Positions 11,004 to 22,075 of a DNA stretch of 64,000 nucleotides are shown here, in pieces. The translations under genes and the position numbers were made by a program. The stretch spans positions 38,250,803 through 38,314,802 of the forward strand of contig OZ024836.1 in assembly GCA_964016985.1 (NCBI GenBank). The letters run 5' to 3'. Each line of letters opens with the position of its first letter. Position 1 is the stretch's first letter. The notes under the pieces are model-generated. The model had not been told where the DNA came from. It made no database searches and worked only from the letters and a program-made list of their open reading frames with translations. This DNA is from Anodontia alba (lineage: Eukaryota > Mollusca > Bivalvia > Lucinida > Lucinidae).

Positions 11004-11278
11004 CATCACAAAAATATGCCTATATAATGTTGACCCCTCAAACCCCGATTTTACATAGTAAAACTAGGTTTACAGTGGTATACATTATTTTTCTTATTTC
11101 TGCTTAAAACAGAGGTTGTGGGTACTCATTAGAACCGCCTCGGCGAGGCAGTTCTAACGAGTACACACAATCTATTTTGTGAGCAGAAATGCAAAAAAAT
11201 ATCAGGATTTTTATCTGAAAATTTTCATTTATTGGTGGTAAAACTTTCAGTATATTTGAATAGACTTGTTTTCGTAAG
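11004..11278. repeat. MITE, CATYACGAAAACA family, copy 1
   Basis: 275 bp with ends CATCACAAAAATATGCC and its counterpart AGACTTGTTTTCGTAAG. One flank carries the paired GGGGTTT/AAACCCC box motif (here worn), the other a TTTATCTGAAAATTTTC box. The central hairpin is TTAGAACCGCCTCGGCGAGG with GGTACTCA / GAGTACAC arms. Eight full or near-full copies occur in this window. Confidence 0.85.
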
Positions 11279-11767
11279 ACAGACTGTACACAAGCCACAT
11301 ACTAAAGAAAAGCAAAACAACCAGCTCTCTCTTTCTCAACAATGTGATCACACTGGTAGACAGAATCCATTAAACAAGACAATGAGACAACCAACGGTCA
11401 ACTGTAAAAATAGCCGTTTGGTTTCAGTCGATTTTACTGGTACCAAATCTTCACCCTAAGTTCAAATGTTGTGAAAAATACAAAACGATTGTTTGGCTCG
11501 CGTAGAGACTCCTTAATTCAATTGTTGAAATATCACAAAATTTTTAAATCAAATAATTACTGCGAAAAGACAAAGATGTGGGCCTCAGACACCGGCTGTC
11601 AGAGTTTCAGAAAATCACTTGGATGTAAGGTTTTATTGTTCGCAACTTCGTCACAGCCTCTTTCGTAATGGCCTTTCTTCCATTTCATCTTGTCAGTAAT
11701 AAGATAGCAGCTTATGACTGTATCCTTGGTTACTATGGCATCCACAGGGCATATAGTTGAATCGCAA

Positions 11768-11978
11768 CATGAAAATTACCTTGTGACATGTGTGCCGCAC
11801 GAAGACTCAAATCAGTCTGCGCATCAGTGCAGTCTCATCAAAGCCTTTGTTGTCCGCAGGGAGGAACATTGCGTCCTTGGCTATCAAAAATGCGCATAGT
11901 GAAGATTCTGATCAAACTGTGGGAATACGCAGGCTGATCTAAACCTTCGCTGGGGGCACATTGTACAAGGTACGGTTT
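11768..11978. repeat. MITE, ACGTACCTTCTGACATG family
   Basis: TTACCTTGTGACATGTGTGC opens it and GTACAAGGTACGGTTT closes it. The interior has CGAAGACTCAAATCAGTCTG, GTCCGCAGGGAGGAACATTG and a GCGCATAGTGAAGATTCTG box, in the usual family order. Confidence 0.75.
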
Positions 11979-12354
11979 CCGACGTCAATGCTCAAATGCT
12001 TTAATTGTCAGTTTACTGCCCGGCTTGTCTTGAAAATCGCTTGGCAATTAATGTTCGTTTCTGTCAGTTTTCCGTATAGTCTTACATGTCTTTTAAACGT
12101 TAAGTAGATATTTCCCATTGGCAATATTGTTTCCCATGAAACTTTAGCCGTAGACTGCTGTGATACGACTAAAGACTCAGACATTGCCGCGCATTTTTAA
12201 CTATGCTCACGACAGTTACCTGTTTACCCCATATATACCGTATTCGACCTAATTACCGCACAGTCAAGCAGTTTAGTAGTCTTTAGATAACAACCCGTGT
12301 ACTTTAAAACGTCTCTCTGTAATTCACCATAGTGCAGATTATAGTTTCATTTCC

Positions 12355-12800
12355 TTTGGGATCATTGGGCCCATTGTGGTATCTTTGAAAATGGAGTAAT
12401 GTATACGCTAGAGGGCGTAAGCAGTGTTGCAAACTTCTTCTCTACAAGTGTATGTTGCAAACTTCATCCCAGCTAGCATTCTATGTAAATCTACATCGGG
12501 CCGTCATCGGCCCGTCAGGATAGCTGATAGCCCGATATAGATTTACGTAGAATGCTGACTGGGATTACTGCTTAAGAAGAGTCTCAATAAAACCGAGACT
12601 CACATTTTCTATATGTAGTAATGTACAGCTAGAGGTCGTAAGCAGTGTTGCAACTTTCTTCTCTGCCAGTGTATGTACAAATTTCATTACTGTTTATGTT
12701 GACTCTCAATAAAACCGAGCTACCATTTTCTTTATGTAATAAGTTTTCTTTTTGTTTCAAAAGGCATACTTTTAGACTTTTATTTTATCTACTTCTTTAT
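12355..12800. repeat. old composite repeat module, duplicated and split
   Basis: Contains two versions of a phrase set: CATTGTGGTATCTTTGAAAA, TAGAGGGCGTAAGCAGTGTTG, AATAAAACCGAGACTCACATT. Parallel phrases occur near 15830-16030, 42250-42420, 43200-43320 and 43880-43960. A palindromic MITE (12468-12563) sits inside the first version. No coding frame is evident. Confidence 0.6.
12468..12563. repeat. MITE, CTAGCATTCTACGTAAATC family, copy 2
   Basis: A 96-bp foldback opening CCCAGCTAGCATTCTATG and closing GTAGAATGCTGACTGGG. The tip is shortened compared with the 107-bp copies. It interrupts the surrounding composite module. Confidence 0.85.
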
Positions 12801-12930
12801 AAAATCATATGTGAAGGGCACTCATTTGAATTGCCTCGACTTGTCAAGGCAATTCAAACGTGTACCCACAACATATGCTTTTATAAGTCGAGGCAATTCG
12901 AATGAGTACCCGCTACATATGATTTTATAA
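12797..12930. repeat. CGCCTCG-type hairpin core with a third arm
   Basis: Arm 1 (12797-12840) ends TTTGAATTGCCTCGAC. Arm 2 (12843-12873) is its complement (GTCAAGGCAATTCAAA). Arm 3 (12886-12930) is a second complement of arm 1, with GTCGAGGCAATTCGAATGAG and the outer CATATGATTTTATAAAG. So the left arm can pair with either of two right arms. The core reads AATTGCC where most copies read AACCGCC, and the partner arms carry the matching change. Confidence 0.75.
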
Positions 12931-12999
12931 AGAAAATCAGAAATTAATATCTCAAATGCTTCATTAAATACGCTCCCCATGGAGTCCTCTGCAGATCTC

Positions 13000-13213
13000 T
13001 TAACTCTTTCACTGTCACATGCGATAATAATAGGTTTTTGTAAACAGCACAGATCCAGATGAGACGGCTCATATGAGCCGTCTCATCTGGATCTATGCTG
13101 TTTGACATTCAGTCTTTCAACTTTACGTATAAATTTCTTTTCAAGCGATAGTTTGTTAAAAAAAGAAAAACAGACGGCAAATGTCGTCTGAAATTTGGCA
13201 CCGAAAGAGTTAA
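13000..13213. repeat. MITE, TTAACTCTTTCGGTGCCA family, complete copy
   Basis: 214 bp from TTAACTCTTTC to GGCACCGAAAGAGTTAA. The central perfect hairpin has arms of about 28 bp (ACAGATCCAGATGAGACGGC and complement) with the tip TCATATGA. GACATTTGCCGTCTG-type sequence lies near the right end, comparable to the GTCGTCTG box of the related TTAACCC family. Confidence 0.85.
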
Positions 13214-13269
13214 AGAGTGTCTTATTAGGTGAATATCTTACGACAAGTTTTTCCAGTATTTCTGAAAAA

Positions 13270-13350
13270 CCTAAGCGCACAGGGCAGTAATTAGGTCGAA
13301 TATTGTACATGAATATAAATCGCACAGGGCAGTAATTAGGTCGAATATTG
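13270..13350. repeat. short tandem duplication, interrupted by a SINE fragment
   Basis: CGCACAGGGCAGTAATTAGG followed by TCGAATATTGTA occurs twice in tandem. A third, shortened piece (GCGAATATTGTACATGAATA) resumes at 13507, after the SINE fragment at 13366-13497. Confidence 0.65.
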
Positions 13351-13365
13351 TATTTCAAGAAGGGC

Positions 13366-13497
13366 AGTTGTCAGTTTCTGGCGAAAGAATTTGCACAGTA
13401 CTGAGGACTATGCCTGCCTAGTAAACGTGTGGTTAGGTAAACTGACCGCGCTCGACATGATCCCACTGGGTTGACTGGGCCGTAAAACCTCAACACA
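13366..13497 (+). mobile_element. tRNA-SINE, 5'-truncated fragment
   Basis: The 3' half of the SINE on the + strand: AGGGCAGTTGTCAGTTTCTG, CGAAAGAA, GAGGACTA.GCCTGCC, GTGTGGTTAGGTAAACTGAC and GGGCCGTAAAACCTCAACAC. The tRNA head is missing. It lies inside the tandem duplication described at 13270-13350. Confidence 0.75.
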
Positions 13498-13968
13498 CAC
13501 ACGCAGGGCGAATATTGTACATGAATATAAATCGCGACATGCGTAAAATCGTTTATCATGTATACGGACGAGTAAATCCCATCATATAACACGAATGGAC
13601 TAAATATAATCTGTAAAGGTTGCTTTTGGAAACACTGAACACATATTATGAGAACGAAAGCTAGAGCCTCGGTTTCATTCAGACTCATCATATGCGGTAA
13701 TGTTATTTGCAGGGCTGCATATGCCCCCACCCCCGCTTAGCACGGCTTAAGAGGAACAAGCTTTTTTGCGAGTCAGTACAACCTGATTAAGACATTTCGA
13801 TATCCCGTGATGGTCAACAAATACTGTAGAATATTCATGAAGACTGAAGACTATTACTCAGATACACAGTCTGATGTGTACCTTAGTTTCGGTGCTGCTC
13901 CGAAGACACACACACAAGAGCCCAACTGGGCTTTCGGGTATCTGAATCGTGTAGTGCAATGTCCTGAA

Positions 13969-13981
13969 ACACACACACACA

Positions 13982-14049
<68 letters not shown>
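13969..14049. repeat. (CA)n microsatellite
   Basis: About 80 bp of almost pure CA dinucleotides, followed by an A-rich stretch. Frames reading through it are low-complexity artefacts. Confidence 0.95.
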
Positions 14050-14054
<5 letters not shown>

Positions 14055-14594
14055 AAAGAAAAAAAAGGAAAATCCAAAACCAGGCTTCTCCGCTAAAGAA
14101 GTCTCAGGGTATCTTGATATTTAATACGTTTGTTTTTCTCGGTACATAGATGGTTAATCTTCGCTTACTATAAATTATTGCCATGGCACTATTTAATCAT
14201 AGCTTTTGAGATATGTACTTCAACACCGCCGGGGCTACATTGCTTAAAAGCTGTTACCAACGGGTACTTTATCGTTTCGGCCCTAGGTCAGAAGCGGCCC
14301 TGGTTTGTTATTCCCTTAAATATTGTCCCTAGTAGTTCGGTAGTATTTACAGTTAAACCAGAAGACGGTTATAGTCTGCACGCACCAAAAAACCCCTTTT
14401 CATATGCGGACATGGTCTTCACCATTTTAGTATTGTTTGCAGATATCTAACACTGTTAAAGGTACCAAATGAATGTTTATGTATGTCACTGCTGAATGTG
14501 GCTTGTATGTATTCAAACAAACTTTCATAGTCGACCATGCACTGATAAATTTTGCTCCAAGGGAGATATTTATTTTAATTGTTTGCTTTATTGC

Positions 14595-14720
14595 ACAGCC
14601 AACCCCTTCTAAAACGGGTATTTTTAGAAGGAAAGAAATTACGTCGAAGGGGAACAAATTCTTCCTTTTTAGAGTAGACCCCTTTCCAGAAGGGATGTAA
14701 AACAATATGAACAGAGTTGC
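14595..14720. repeat. CCCTTCTGAAAAGGGG-type short repeat
   Basis: Internal complementary phrases AACCCCTTCTAAAACGGG, TTTAGAAGGAAAGAA, TTTTTAGAGTAGACCCC and TTCCAGAAGGGATGTAAA. The same phrase set appears at 18575-18645, 25598-25710, 28560-28690, 30550-30665, 31040-31150, 39385-39450 and 56945-57040. It is a dispersed family with fuzzy ends. Confidence 0.6.
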
Positions 14721-14829
14721 CCCTCACCCCCTGAAAATGTATCAATCCCGCTGAGGTGTACGAAAACTTAGGGTAAACAAGGTGTTGAAGATCTTTGACA
14801 TTATCATATGCGGTACGTTAGTCTGCTCT

Positions 14830-15200
14830 ATGGGAAAATGTACCTTATAACATGTGCGACCAGGCCCCGAGGTTATAAAACATTTTTCATGCTCAACTCA
14901 ACTGAGCATGAAAGGTCACCTGGTCATAAAAATAAAATACCAAACAAAAATTTAAAATTGTTTTCATGAAAGAAGTTTCAAAAGTTTGCCACTATTTTAA
15001 GATTAATAAAGCATGAAAAAAAGTTTTATAACCTCGGGGCCAGGGACGATCCAGATCAGTTTGTGAGGCGTTCCTTCGTTTGCGAAGAATCGATGGTTTC
15101 TTCAGGTGGACAATGAAAGCTGTTATCAGCCTATGGGGATACTCATGCTGGTCTAAGCACTCGCTGTCCGCACACCTTATCAAACAAATTTTCTCAAGTT
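14830..15200. repeat. MITE, ACGTACCTTCTGACATG family, interrupted
   Basis: The left end AAAATGTACCTTATAACATG plus TGCGACCA stops at 14862, and the family sequence resumes at 15042 with GACGATCCAGATCAGTTTGT and ends near AACACTCGCTGTCCGCACAC. The gap is exactly the MITE at 14863-15041, so the two are nested. Confidence 0.65.
14863..15041. repeat. MITE, CCCCGAGGTTATAAAAC family, copy 2
   Basis: 179 bp between GGCCCCGAGGTTATAAAAC and GTTTTATAACCTCGGGGCC. The left CATGCTCAACTCAACTGAGC palindrome is kept, but the right one is largely deleted. It is inserted in the MITE at 14830-15200. Confidence 0.85.
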
Positions 15201-15393
15201 TTGGCTGAAATTGATGTGAGTCTGTAAAGTCATTAATAATGATTAAACTAGATTTACTAGTATGTCTTCAAGCCAGCAGCTTAATTTGATAAAAAAAAGT
15301 TTATCTTTAAAACAACAGCTAGCAAAATGGCTCGCTTCGTATGGTACTCTAGGTCACAATGGCATTACACAGTTCCAAGGACAGAAAGATCAC

Positions 15394-15417
15394 AAAAAAA
15401 AAAAAAAAAAAAAAAAA
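15394..15417. repeat. poly-A tract
   Basis: A run of about 24 A. The flanking 15262-15582 frame reads through it as poly-lysine and is not taken as a gene. Confidence 0.9.
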
Positions 15418-15829
15418 CTTTTCCATTTTCTGCGCTACAAAACACCCAGTGGTTTACCCATAACTATTTTTGAAGTGGCTTCATTCGGTTGCGACTACTG
15501 TTTCCTCAAAAACGTATTACTTGCCCGGTACGGTATTACTTTGCGTAGGGTTAGGCTTGAAAAATGGTCTTTGGAATGTTAAGATTATCATGCTCAAGCA
15601 TTGCTAAGCATTAAAAACGATAGGTTCTTTTTGAATCTCATGATCTGACTCTTTAGTGGTATACACAAATACGAAAATGTGGATTTCGGACCACAGCCTG
15701 TTGTTACTCAAGAAATATATGTTGACGCAGCTGAAGGCTCAAGTACACAAATCTAATTAGTATGAAGGTATTCATTCCTGTAATCAGTGAATCTCGGCTT
15801 ATGTTTCTTTATATTTTAGTAATTCTTGG

Positions 15830-16030
15830 ACAAGGCTTTCCTTTAGGATCACTTAGCCCATCCTGGTTATTTTGAAAATCGAATACCGCTTAAGCGGCAC
15901 TAGGGGCGTATGCAGCCTCGCAAACTACAGAGTTGCATATGAAGAGACTCAACCAAACCGAGTCTCCGATTTTTTAAGATATTGTGTGTTCTTTGTTTCC
16001 AAAGACAATCCTTTTTTACTTTTATAGGAC
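15830..16030. repeat. composite repeat module (AAACCGAGTCTCC phrase)
   Basis: Phrases in order: GGATCACTTAGCCCATCCTG, TTGAAAATCGAATACCGCTT, CACTAGGGGCGTATGCAGCC, CTCAACCAAACCGAGTCTCC and TTTGTTTCCAAAGACAATCC. The same order is found at 12355-12800, 42250-42420 and 43880-43960. Confidence 0.6.
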
Positions 16031-16351
16031 CAGGATATAGAGCGAGTTACCCGAAAAGGGTTCTTTTTGATTAAAATTGGACGCAACCGAAGGCGTTTGG
16101 AATTTGTTTATTTTTTACATCTGCTGTCTGTGATTTTGCTGCCATTATTAATGTGCCTAATACTTTTATGAAATGTATGCGTATGATCATAATCATTTAC
16201 TCATAAGGGAACTTCATCTCAAGCGTGCCGCTTGTTTCAAATACTTATGTATTAAACCCCGCCGAAACGGCGAGAGCTTCCGTCATCCCAGCAGCAGGAA
16301 CTATTAATGTGACAACTTGTGGTCAGGAATCTCAATTTAGTTCCTGTTGTA

Positions 16352-16352
<1 letters not shown>

Positions 16353-16448
<96 letters not shown>
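16353..16448. repeat. (TA)n microsatellite
   Basis: About 95 bp of alternating TA, capable of extruding a cruciform. It marks a likely length-polymorphic site. Confidence 0.95.
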
Positions 16449-16450
<2 letters not shown>

Positions 16451-17237
16451 TCCCATGTTGTCTCTAATTGCTGTGTGTGCTTGCTAGAAGGGGACTCATT
16501 CTTTTGGACCGCTGTACAGCAAGAAACTCTGTAATGCGTCCACTTTGAGTTTGATCACTTAGAGCTCTAGAAAGGTTAATTGTGATTGGTCAATGCTTAT
16601 TCATAAGTGACATTGCAATAATGGAAGAATGCAAATGCACTGATTGGTTCATATATATACAGGAAGGGTAGTAATTGATGTTGATCACTGCGTATATGCT
16701 AGGTCGGTAAAGGCACCTACCTAGAAAAAGCATTTGACACTAAAATGGGTGTTGTTTTTCCTGTTGTTTTGTTTAGCAAACATTCACAAGAATTGCATTG
16801 TATTTCGAAATTGTCGGTTCACTTCGCACATTTGTTTGGAATTCGCCCCGTTGATACTAAATTGTTATAAAATGCACGAGCTGTCTTTTCATATTTGTTT
16901 TCTAATGTTCGTGTACCTCTTTATACATATGTGTTTGGAGATGTTGATGCAGGTATTGTATATAATTGCATATTGTGTATGTGTGTCTTATGATCCTACG
17001 GTGTCTCATTTCAATTTCGAAACTTAACTGTCGACCACATAAGAAGAAATGCATATTAATTCAGAATTGTGGCATCCCAACCCCTAAACCCGACCCTCAT
17101 TTCATTACTTTATATAATACTCCAGGGGATTGGGGAATAATGAGGAATTTCCAATTATCAAAATAGTACGAGAGAGCATATCCAGCCTCTGACCTCTCAG
17201 AATTACACCCATAACCATGCAATAAAATGAGCGGCAG

Positions 17238-17450
17238 AGGTGAGAAAGCGTACCTTCTCACTTGTTCGCCAAACGAAGACTTAACTAAATTTAACCTGCG
17301 CAGTCTGGTCAGAGTCTTTGCTGTCCGCATGAAGAACTTTGCATCCTTTGCTATCCAAAATGCGCCTAGCGAAAATTCTGACCAGACTGCGCGAATGCGC
17401 AGGCTGGTCTGAATCTTCGCTGGGCGCACATGACCGGAAGTACGTTTTCT
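17238..17450. repeat. MITE, ACGTACCTTCTGACATG family, near-complete copy
   Basis: 213 bp. GAAAGCGTACCTTCTCACTTG opens it and GGAAGTACGTTTTCTCAC closes it. The interior has CTGCGCAGTCTGGTCAGAGT, CTTTGCTGTCCGCATGAAGA, AAAATGCGCCTAGCGAAAAT and GACTGCGCGAATGCGCAGGC. It is one of the best-preserved members of the family. Confidence 0.8.
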
Positions 17451-19167
17451 CACGTTGCAGTTTGAATCACTATCTTTGCTGTTCACCTACAATATTTAAT
17501 GACAACTATCCTGTGCAGACTGTTATGTTGTAAACATATTTAATTTGCTGGTCGGACGACCAACAAAATATACTAAAATACAAACTACAGATATGCTGGT
17601 GACAAATTTGGCGGACACAAAATGATTATTTTTTCTTATACTTTTTCAGAAAAAAAGTACTTCCTCTAAGCTGACGATTCGCATGAAAGGTCCAGTCCTA
17701 TTTTCCGGGAATAATTAAGAAAATATAGTTACAAATGCAATCTGCTAGTATCTGATTTTACCGGATAAAGAGTAAAAATGGAGAGCAGGTCTTATTTCAA
17801 TGGTTTGACTATTGCAATTAAGTAGAATGCCTTTTATCTGACAGTTATAGTCTCTTATCAGTGATCCACAAAAAATGTATCAAATCATGCCAATATATGC
17901 GAGCAGAATATGATTTTGGAGTGTATACTAAGAAGTACAAACGGGGAATTGATGCCAGTATGATAGTACTTCAAGCTTATTATGGCTAGTCGGTTTCTTG
18001 TTGTTTACACAAATGCAACGACATGTAGGCTCACCCACACGCTAAGTTTAATTTCCTGTTCCTGTTCCATTTTTTTTTTTTGTTTTGTTTTGTTTTGGTT
18101 TTCATTAGAGGCTAGATGTACTTTGTTATTTTGCAAACTCTGTTGGTAATGTAATCAAAATGGTAGCCGAACTGTGTCACGAGAAAATAGTTCTTCAGTG
18201 GTTGTTACTGTTTATTATGTTAATAAACACAGACGTTTGAAAACGATTTCTCTGATCTGAGTCTTCAGTTATGAACAGAAAACTTTTACCTGGATTCTGG
18301 TAGAGCGACTATATTAAATTTCATGTACAGATTGATTTTTATGGTGTATTTTGAAGCAACCAGACAAACACAGAAATGCGGTCACTAATTGTGCTAAAAT
18401 GACACTGGGTTCGTTTCTAATTGAATAAAAGGAAGCACAAGAAAACAAAAACTTCATTAAGCGGACATTTACCGCCATTTTTACAGGGAAGATAACTTTA
18501 ATTTGTGACTTTTTTTTTTGTGAATTTCCCGTTTTCTCTCAAGCACACCATGCTCATTCTCAAATCGGGACCTACTGTCAAAAGGAAAAAAAAAAAAGGC
18601 TCCCTGGGAGTAGATTCCCTTTCAGAAGAGATGCAAAGTTACTTGAAAGAGTTACCTCCGCTGATAATATACAATTCCCTTTTAGCAAGAAGCCGTCCCA
18701 GATAATACATAAAACATAATGCAATACAGCTTATTAGCTTACAAGCTACATCATTACAAGGAAACACGACTCAAAAAGAATTTCAGTCAAGGTCAGTCGA
18801 GGACATATTAACCGCCGAATGCAATCCGCTGACTTCGGAGCATACCAAACGGGAACATGGCGTTTATACAACGTCGTATTGACGTAGATGTAACGTCATG
18901 ATGTTGTATAGACGTCATGTGCCCGCTGAGTATGATAACAGATCAGCTGGTCAACCAACGTCACGTTTGTTCTCTTACAGAATCGCTGGATACTACTACG
19001 GACATTAAAACCCTGGACAGACTTGCGGAAGTGCAGGATAATATCAGAATTTGCTATTTATTTATTATTTGACCACACCTTATCGCACAACGAGATTCAT
19101 ATAATACTACACAGTGAAATAATATCAGGCTACGCCTTCCCAGAAGCACATTACTTAATGAGAAATT
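17451..19167. other. no gene; decayed repeats
   Basis: 17600-17730 holds the CGATTCGCATGAAAGGTCC phrase of the old dispersed repeat, and 18575-18645 a copy of the CCCTTTCAGAAG short repeat. The rest is unrecognised, with no exon candidate. Confidence 0.4.
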
Positions 19168-19448
19168 CATCACGAAAACACGCCTATATAATTTTGACCC
19201 CCCCTCAAACCCCACTTTTATATGGTAAAACTGGGGTTTACAGGGGTATACATTATTTTTCTTATTTCTGCTCAAAACATAGATTGTGGGTACACGTTAG
19301 AACCGCCTCGCTGAGGCGGTTCTAACGAGTACCCACAATCTATGTTTTGAGCAGAAATATGAAAAATATCAGATTATCTTTATCTGAAAATTATCAGGTT
19401 TTGGAGGTGAAATTGTCTATATATTTGAATAGGCGTGTTTTCGTAATG
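19168..19448. repeat. MITE, CATYACGAAAACA family, copy 2
   Basis: 281 bp. CATCACGAAAACACGCC at the left is matched by GGCGTGTTTTCGTAATG at the right. The left flank has AAACCCC/GGGGTTT. The central hairpin has about 37-bp near-perfect arms (AACATAGATTGTGGGTAC, then TTAGAACCGCCTCG), and TTTATCTGAAAATTATC lies to the right. Confidence 0.9.
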
Positions 19449-19569
19449 CCATGAACTAAGTGATTATACCTAACACTGTATTCAGTCTCGACTGAACAGA
19501 ATAGACACAATACATTTTCTTTTTTTTTGCAGATAAGTATCTGGTATCTGTGTCTAAACTGTTAGCTAA

Positions 19570-19730
19570 GGCATATCTGTCCCAGAGTCTTCTTTTGGCG
19601 CTGTATTCTACCGAGGGATCTAAGTCTACCAGCTATGAACAGCGCAGACTTGATCAGAATGCATAGGTGCGCACGATAATCTGCGGTTTCACTAGATGCA
19701 CATGTCCAAAGATATATTTTCCCATTTTGC
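19570..19730. repeat. MITE, CAGTCTGATCA family, decayed partial copy
   Basis: Weak family matches: CTTGATCAGAATGCATAGGT, GCACGATAATCTGCGG, CACTAGATGCACATGTC and AAGATATATTTTCCCATTTTG at the right end. The left end is not recognisable. Confidence 0.5.
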
Positions 19731-19767
19731 GGCTTATTTGGTACGAATGGAATAGACAGCCAATATG

Positions 19768-19804
19768 AAAAAAAAAAAAAGAAAAAAAAAAAGAAAAAAA
19801 AAAA
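19768..19804. repeat. interrupted poly-A tract
   Basis: Three A-runs broken by single G residues. No retroelement body can be attached to it with confidence. Confidence 0.85.
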
Positions 19805-20174
19805 CAAACTCAGACGTTTGCAAGACTATCCAAATGTACTATTTTAGCAATTATCTTTTACAAATGATATGTGTTTTATGTTTCCACGGTAGAACCGCAT
19901 TAAAATAGTAACATTTGTTGGAGGAATTATCAAAATCCTTTTTATTGTCTCGATAATCGGATAGTATAACAGACATATAATAATGGATTCTGTATGAAAG
20001 TTTACGTTTACTGCATGCAAATATATTCAGTAATAAAGCAGGTTATGAATATTGTCCTCACCTGAAATCATTTTTATAAACGGTTACAAACCATCACGAT
20101 ACTCTACTAGTCTAAACAATTTATGTCATGTCATTCATCTCTTATACGGTGCCTCGTGAGGGCTCTACTCTGTG

Positions 20175-20454
20175 CATTACGAAAACACGCCTATTCAAAT
20201 ATATGGAAAATTTCACCTCCAAAAACTGAAAATTTTCAGATAAAAATATCTGATATTTTTCATATTTCTGGTCAAAACATAGATTGTGGGTACTCGTTAG
20301 AACCGCCTCGGCGAGGCGGTTCTAACGAGTACCCACAATCTATGTTTTTGAGCAGAAATAAGAAAAAATAATGTATACCCCTGTAAACCCAAGTTTTACT
20401 ATATAAGAGTGGGGGTTAAGGGGGTCAAAATTATATAGGCATGTTTTTGTGATG
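20175..20454. repeat. MITE, CATYACGAAAACA family, copy 3 (opposite orientation)
   Basis: 280 bp, inverted relative to copy 2. Here the CTGAAAATTTTCAGAT box is on the left and the AAACCC..GGGGGTT box on the right. The central hairpin is perfect (GTACTCGTTAGAACCGCCTC and complement, with CGGCG at the tip). Confidence 0.9.
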
Positions 20455-20557
20455 GGTTGTGGCATTCCCTGGACAGCTATATATATGTACTTGGTATCAC
20501 TCGAAAACCGTTTCAATATAATTACTCGTTGTTATGAACACGATATGTGTACTGGAA

Positions 20558-20579
20558 AGAAAAAAAAAAAAAAAAAAAA
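20558..20579. repeat. poly-A tract
   Basis: About 22 A followed by a broken A-run, about 100 bp right of the MITE copy at 20175-20454. Confidence 0.85.
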
Positions 20580-21002
20580 CAAAAAAACTACATACTGCTG
20601 TTTTTGTCCTTCAGTCTAATTAATATTTTCAAGCCGACTTACTTTACAAGACGTCAGTGTATTCATTCGCTTATTATATATTTTTTAGTAATCCGATATG
20701 TTGTTGTGCTGACGAACAACTCTCTGACCTAATTCAGCAGACTGAAAAACTGATATCTGTTCGTATTTTTTTTCCAGAAAATATGCTTCTATGTTGTTTT
20801 TCTTTACCTAGCATGCGAAGTGTTGACATTAATGACATCTTCGGAATATGAAAACTTTTTGTACATGTTTTTGTTAACTTTAAGTTTAATTTGGCAAAAC
20901 TGAGTTAGGGGGCTTTTAATAAGTAAATAACTTATATATCTTGACATTATCCAGCTAAGTATCTACGACTATTCATATACAATGTCATGCAGGGAAAACA
21001 AA

Positions 21003-21342
21003 TACAGTAAATCCTTGTTACAACGACAGCATTTGTTCCAAAACACGATGCCATCAAAATGAATTTGCTGTTGCATAGAATATTTAATGAGCAGATTGAT
21101 ATATAAGAAAGGTCTTGTATTGCTCTTATTACCTCAAAAAACATAAGTTTTGGGTATTTGTTAGAATCGCCTCACCGAGGCGATTCTAACATATATCCAA
21201 AACATATGTTTCTTTAAAGTATTAAATACAATAGTCTTGCATAATTTGTGACCTCTTTAGCGAAGGTTTCGTGACAGTCAAATTGTCATTATAACGAAGT
21301 TTGTCGTTGTATCGAGTGTCCGTTTAAAGCGGGTTTTCTGTA
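21003..21342. repeat. pogo/Tc1-like MITE with an embedded hairpin core
   Basis: Ends read TACAGTAAATCCTTGTTAC and, reversed, TACAGAAAACCCGCTTTAA. Internal matching parts are ACAACGACA / TGTCGTTGTA. The TACAG...CTGTA ends with TA at the border resemble the Tc1/mariner-pogo superfamily; no transposase is present. A CGCCTCG hairpin core (21137-21215) lies inside it. A decayed relative is at 5690-5790. Confidence 0.65.
21137..21215. repeat. CGCCTCG hairpin core, variant with CATATGTTTTGG arms
   Basis: TTTGTTAGAATCGCCTCACC faces GAGGCGATTCTAACATATAT, and AAACATAAGTTTTGGGTA faces TATCCAAAACATATGTTT. The core has AATCGCC where copies at 19-20 kb have AACCGCC; both arms carry the change. It lies inside the pogo-like MITE at 21003-21342. 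Confidence 0.8.
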
Positions 21343-21370
21343 TGTACAAACGTGTACCATTTACTTACAG

Positions 21371-21564
21371 TTTCTGCCAGTTTCTGCCAGGCATTTATGG
21401 AAGTAGATATGCTAAGACCTGTATAGGAGCCATTTTGCATGACCTGGCTCACAGAAAACTATAAAACGTGCAGTTCACCGCAAGGACACTTTTCTTAGTA
21501 TATATGGGATCAACACGTGCAGTTCACCGCAAGGACACTTTTCTTAGTATATATGGGATCAACA
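21371..21564. repeat. short exact tandem duplications
   Basis: A 49-bp unit starting CGTGCAGTTCACCGCAAGG occurs twice back to back (21467-21564) with no visible difference. A 10-bp unit (TTTCTGCCAG) is doubled at 21371-21390. Another doubled 14-bp unit (GGTCTCATTATAAG) lies downstream at about 21859-21886. Confidence 0.85.
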
Positions 21565-22075
21565 CATTGCTGCAGTTTAATCAGGAAATTTCCTGTCGGC
21601 TTGCAGAATTACAGCAAACGGTAGAGAAGTCAAAAAGATGGTAAAACGTGTGTTTTCAGGGAATAGCAACATGTATGCTTTATACGGGTAACAAAGCCTA
21701 CACAATAGCACACAATGACATTCACTTAAGATTAAAAGGATGGTGAAGCCTTTATTACCAAGCATCAGAGATACGTATCATACCATTACGCTAAGAAGTT
21801 TATGCAATGTGACCCCAATGTTCACCGGTAACAAATGTAGAAATTGTGGTATGAGGAGGTCTCATTATAAGGTCTCATTATAAGGTACAATTGTCAGAAT
21901 TTTGCAATATTTATACCAGTTTTTTCAACTAACTGGTTACTGTTTACCAAAGCTTTACTGTATCTCAATGTACTTAACAAACCAAAACCTTCCTCATTCC
22001 AAAAAATGTATAGATGGTAATGCCGTGACTTGCACGGCTTCAGCTAAAAGAGCTATGAAGATAGATATTATCACA

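Noticed and set aside
13807..14124. 105-codon frame through the CA repeat
   Set aside because: More than a third is poly Thr-His from the microsatellite; the rest has no coding character.
16225..16467. 80-codon frame ending in Tyr-Ile repeats
   Set aside because: It is a translation of the TA microsatellite.
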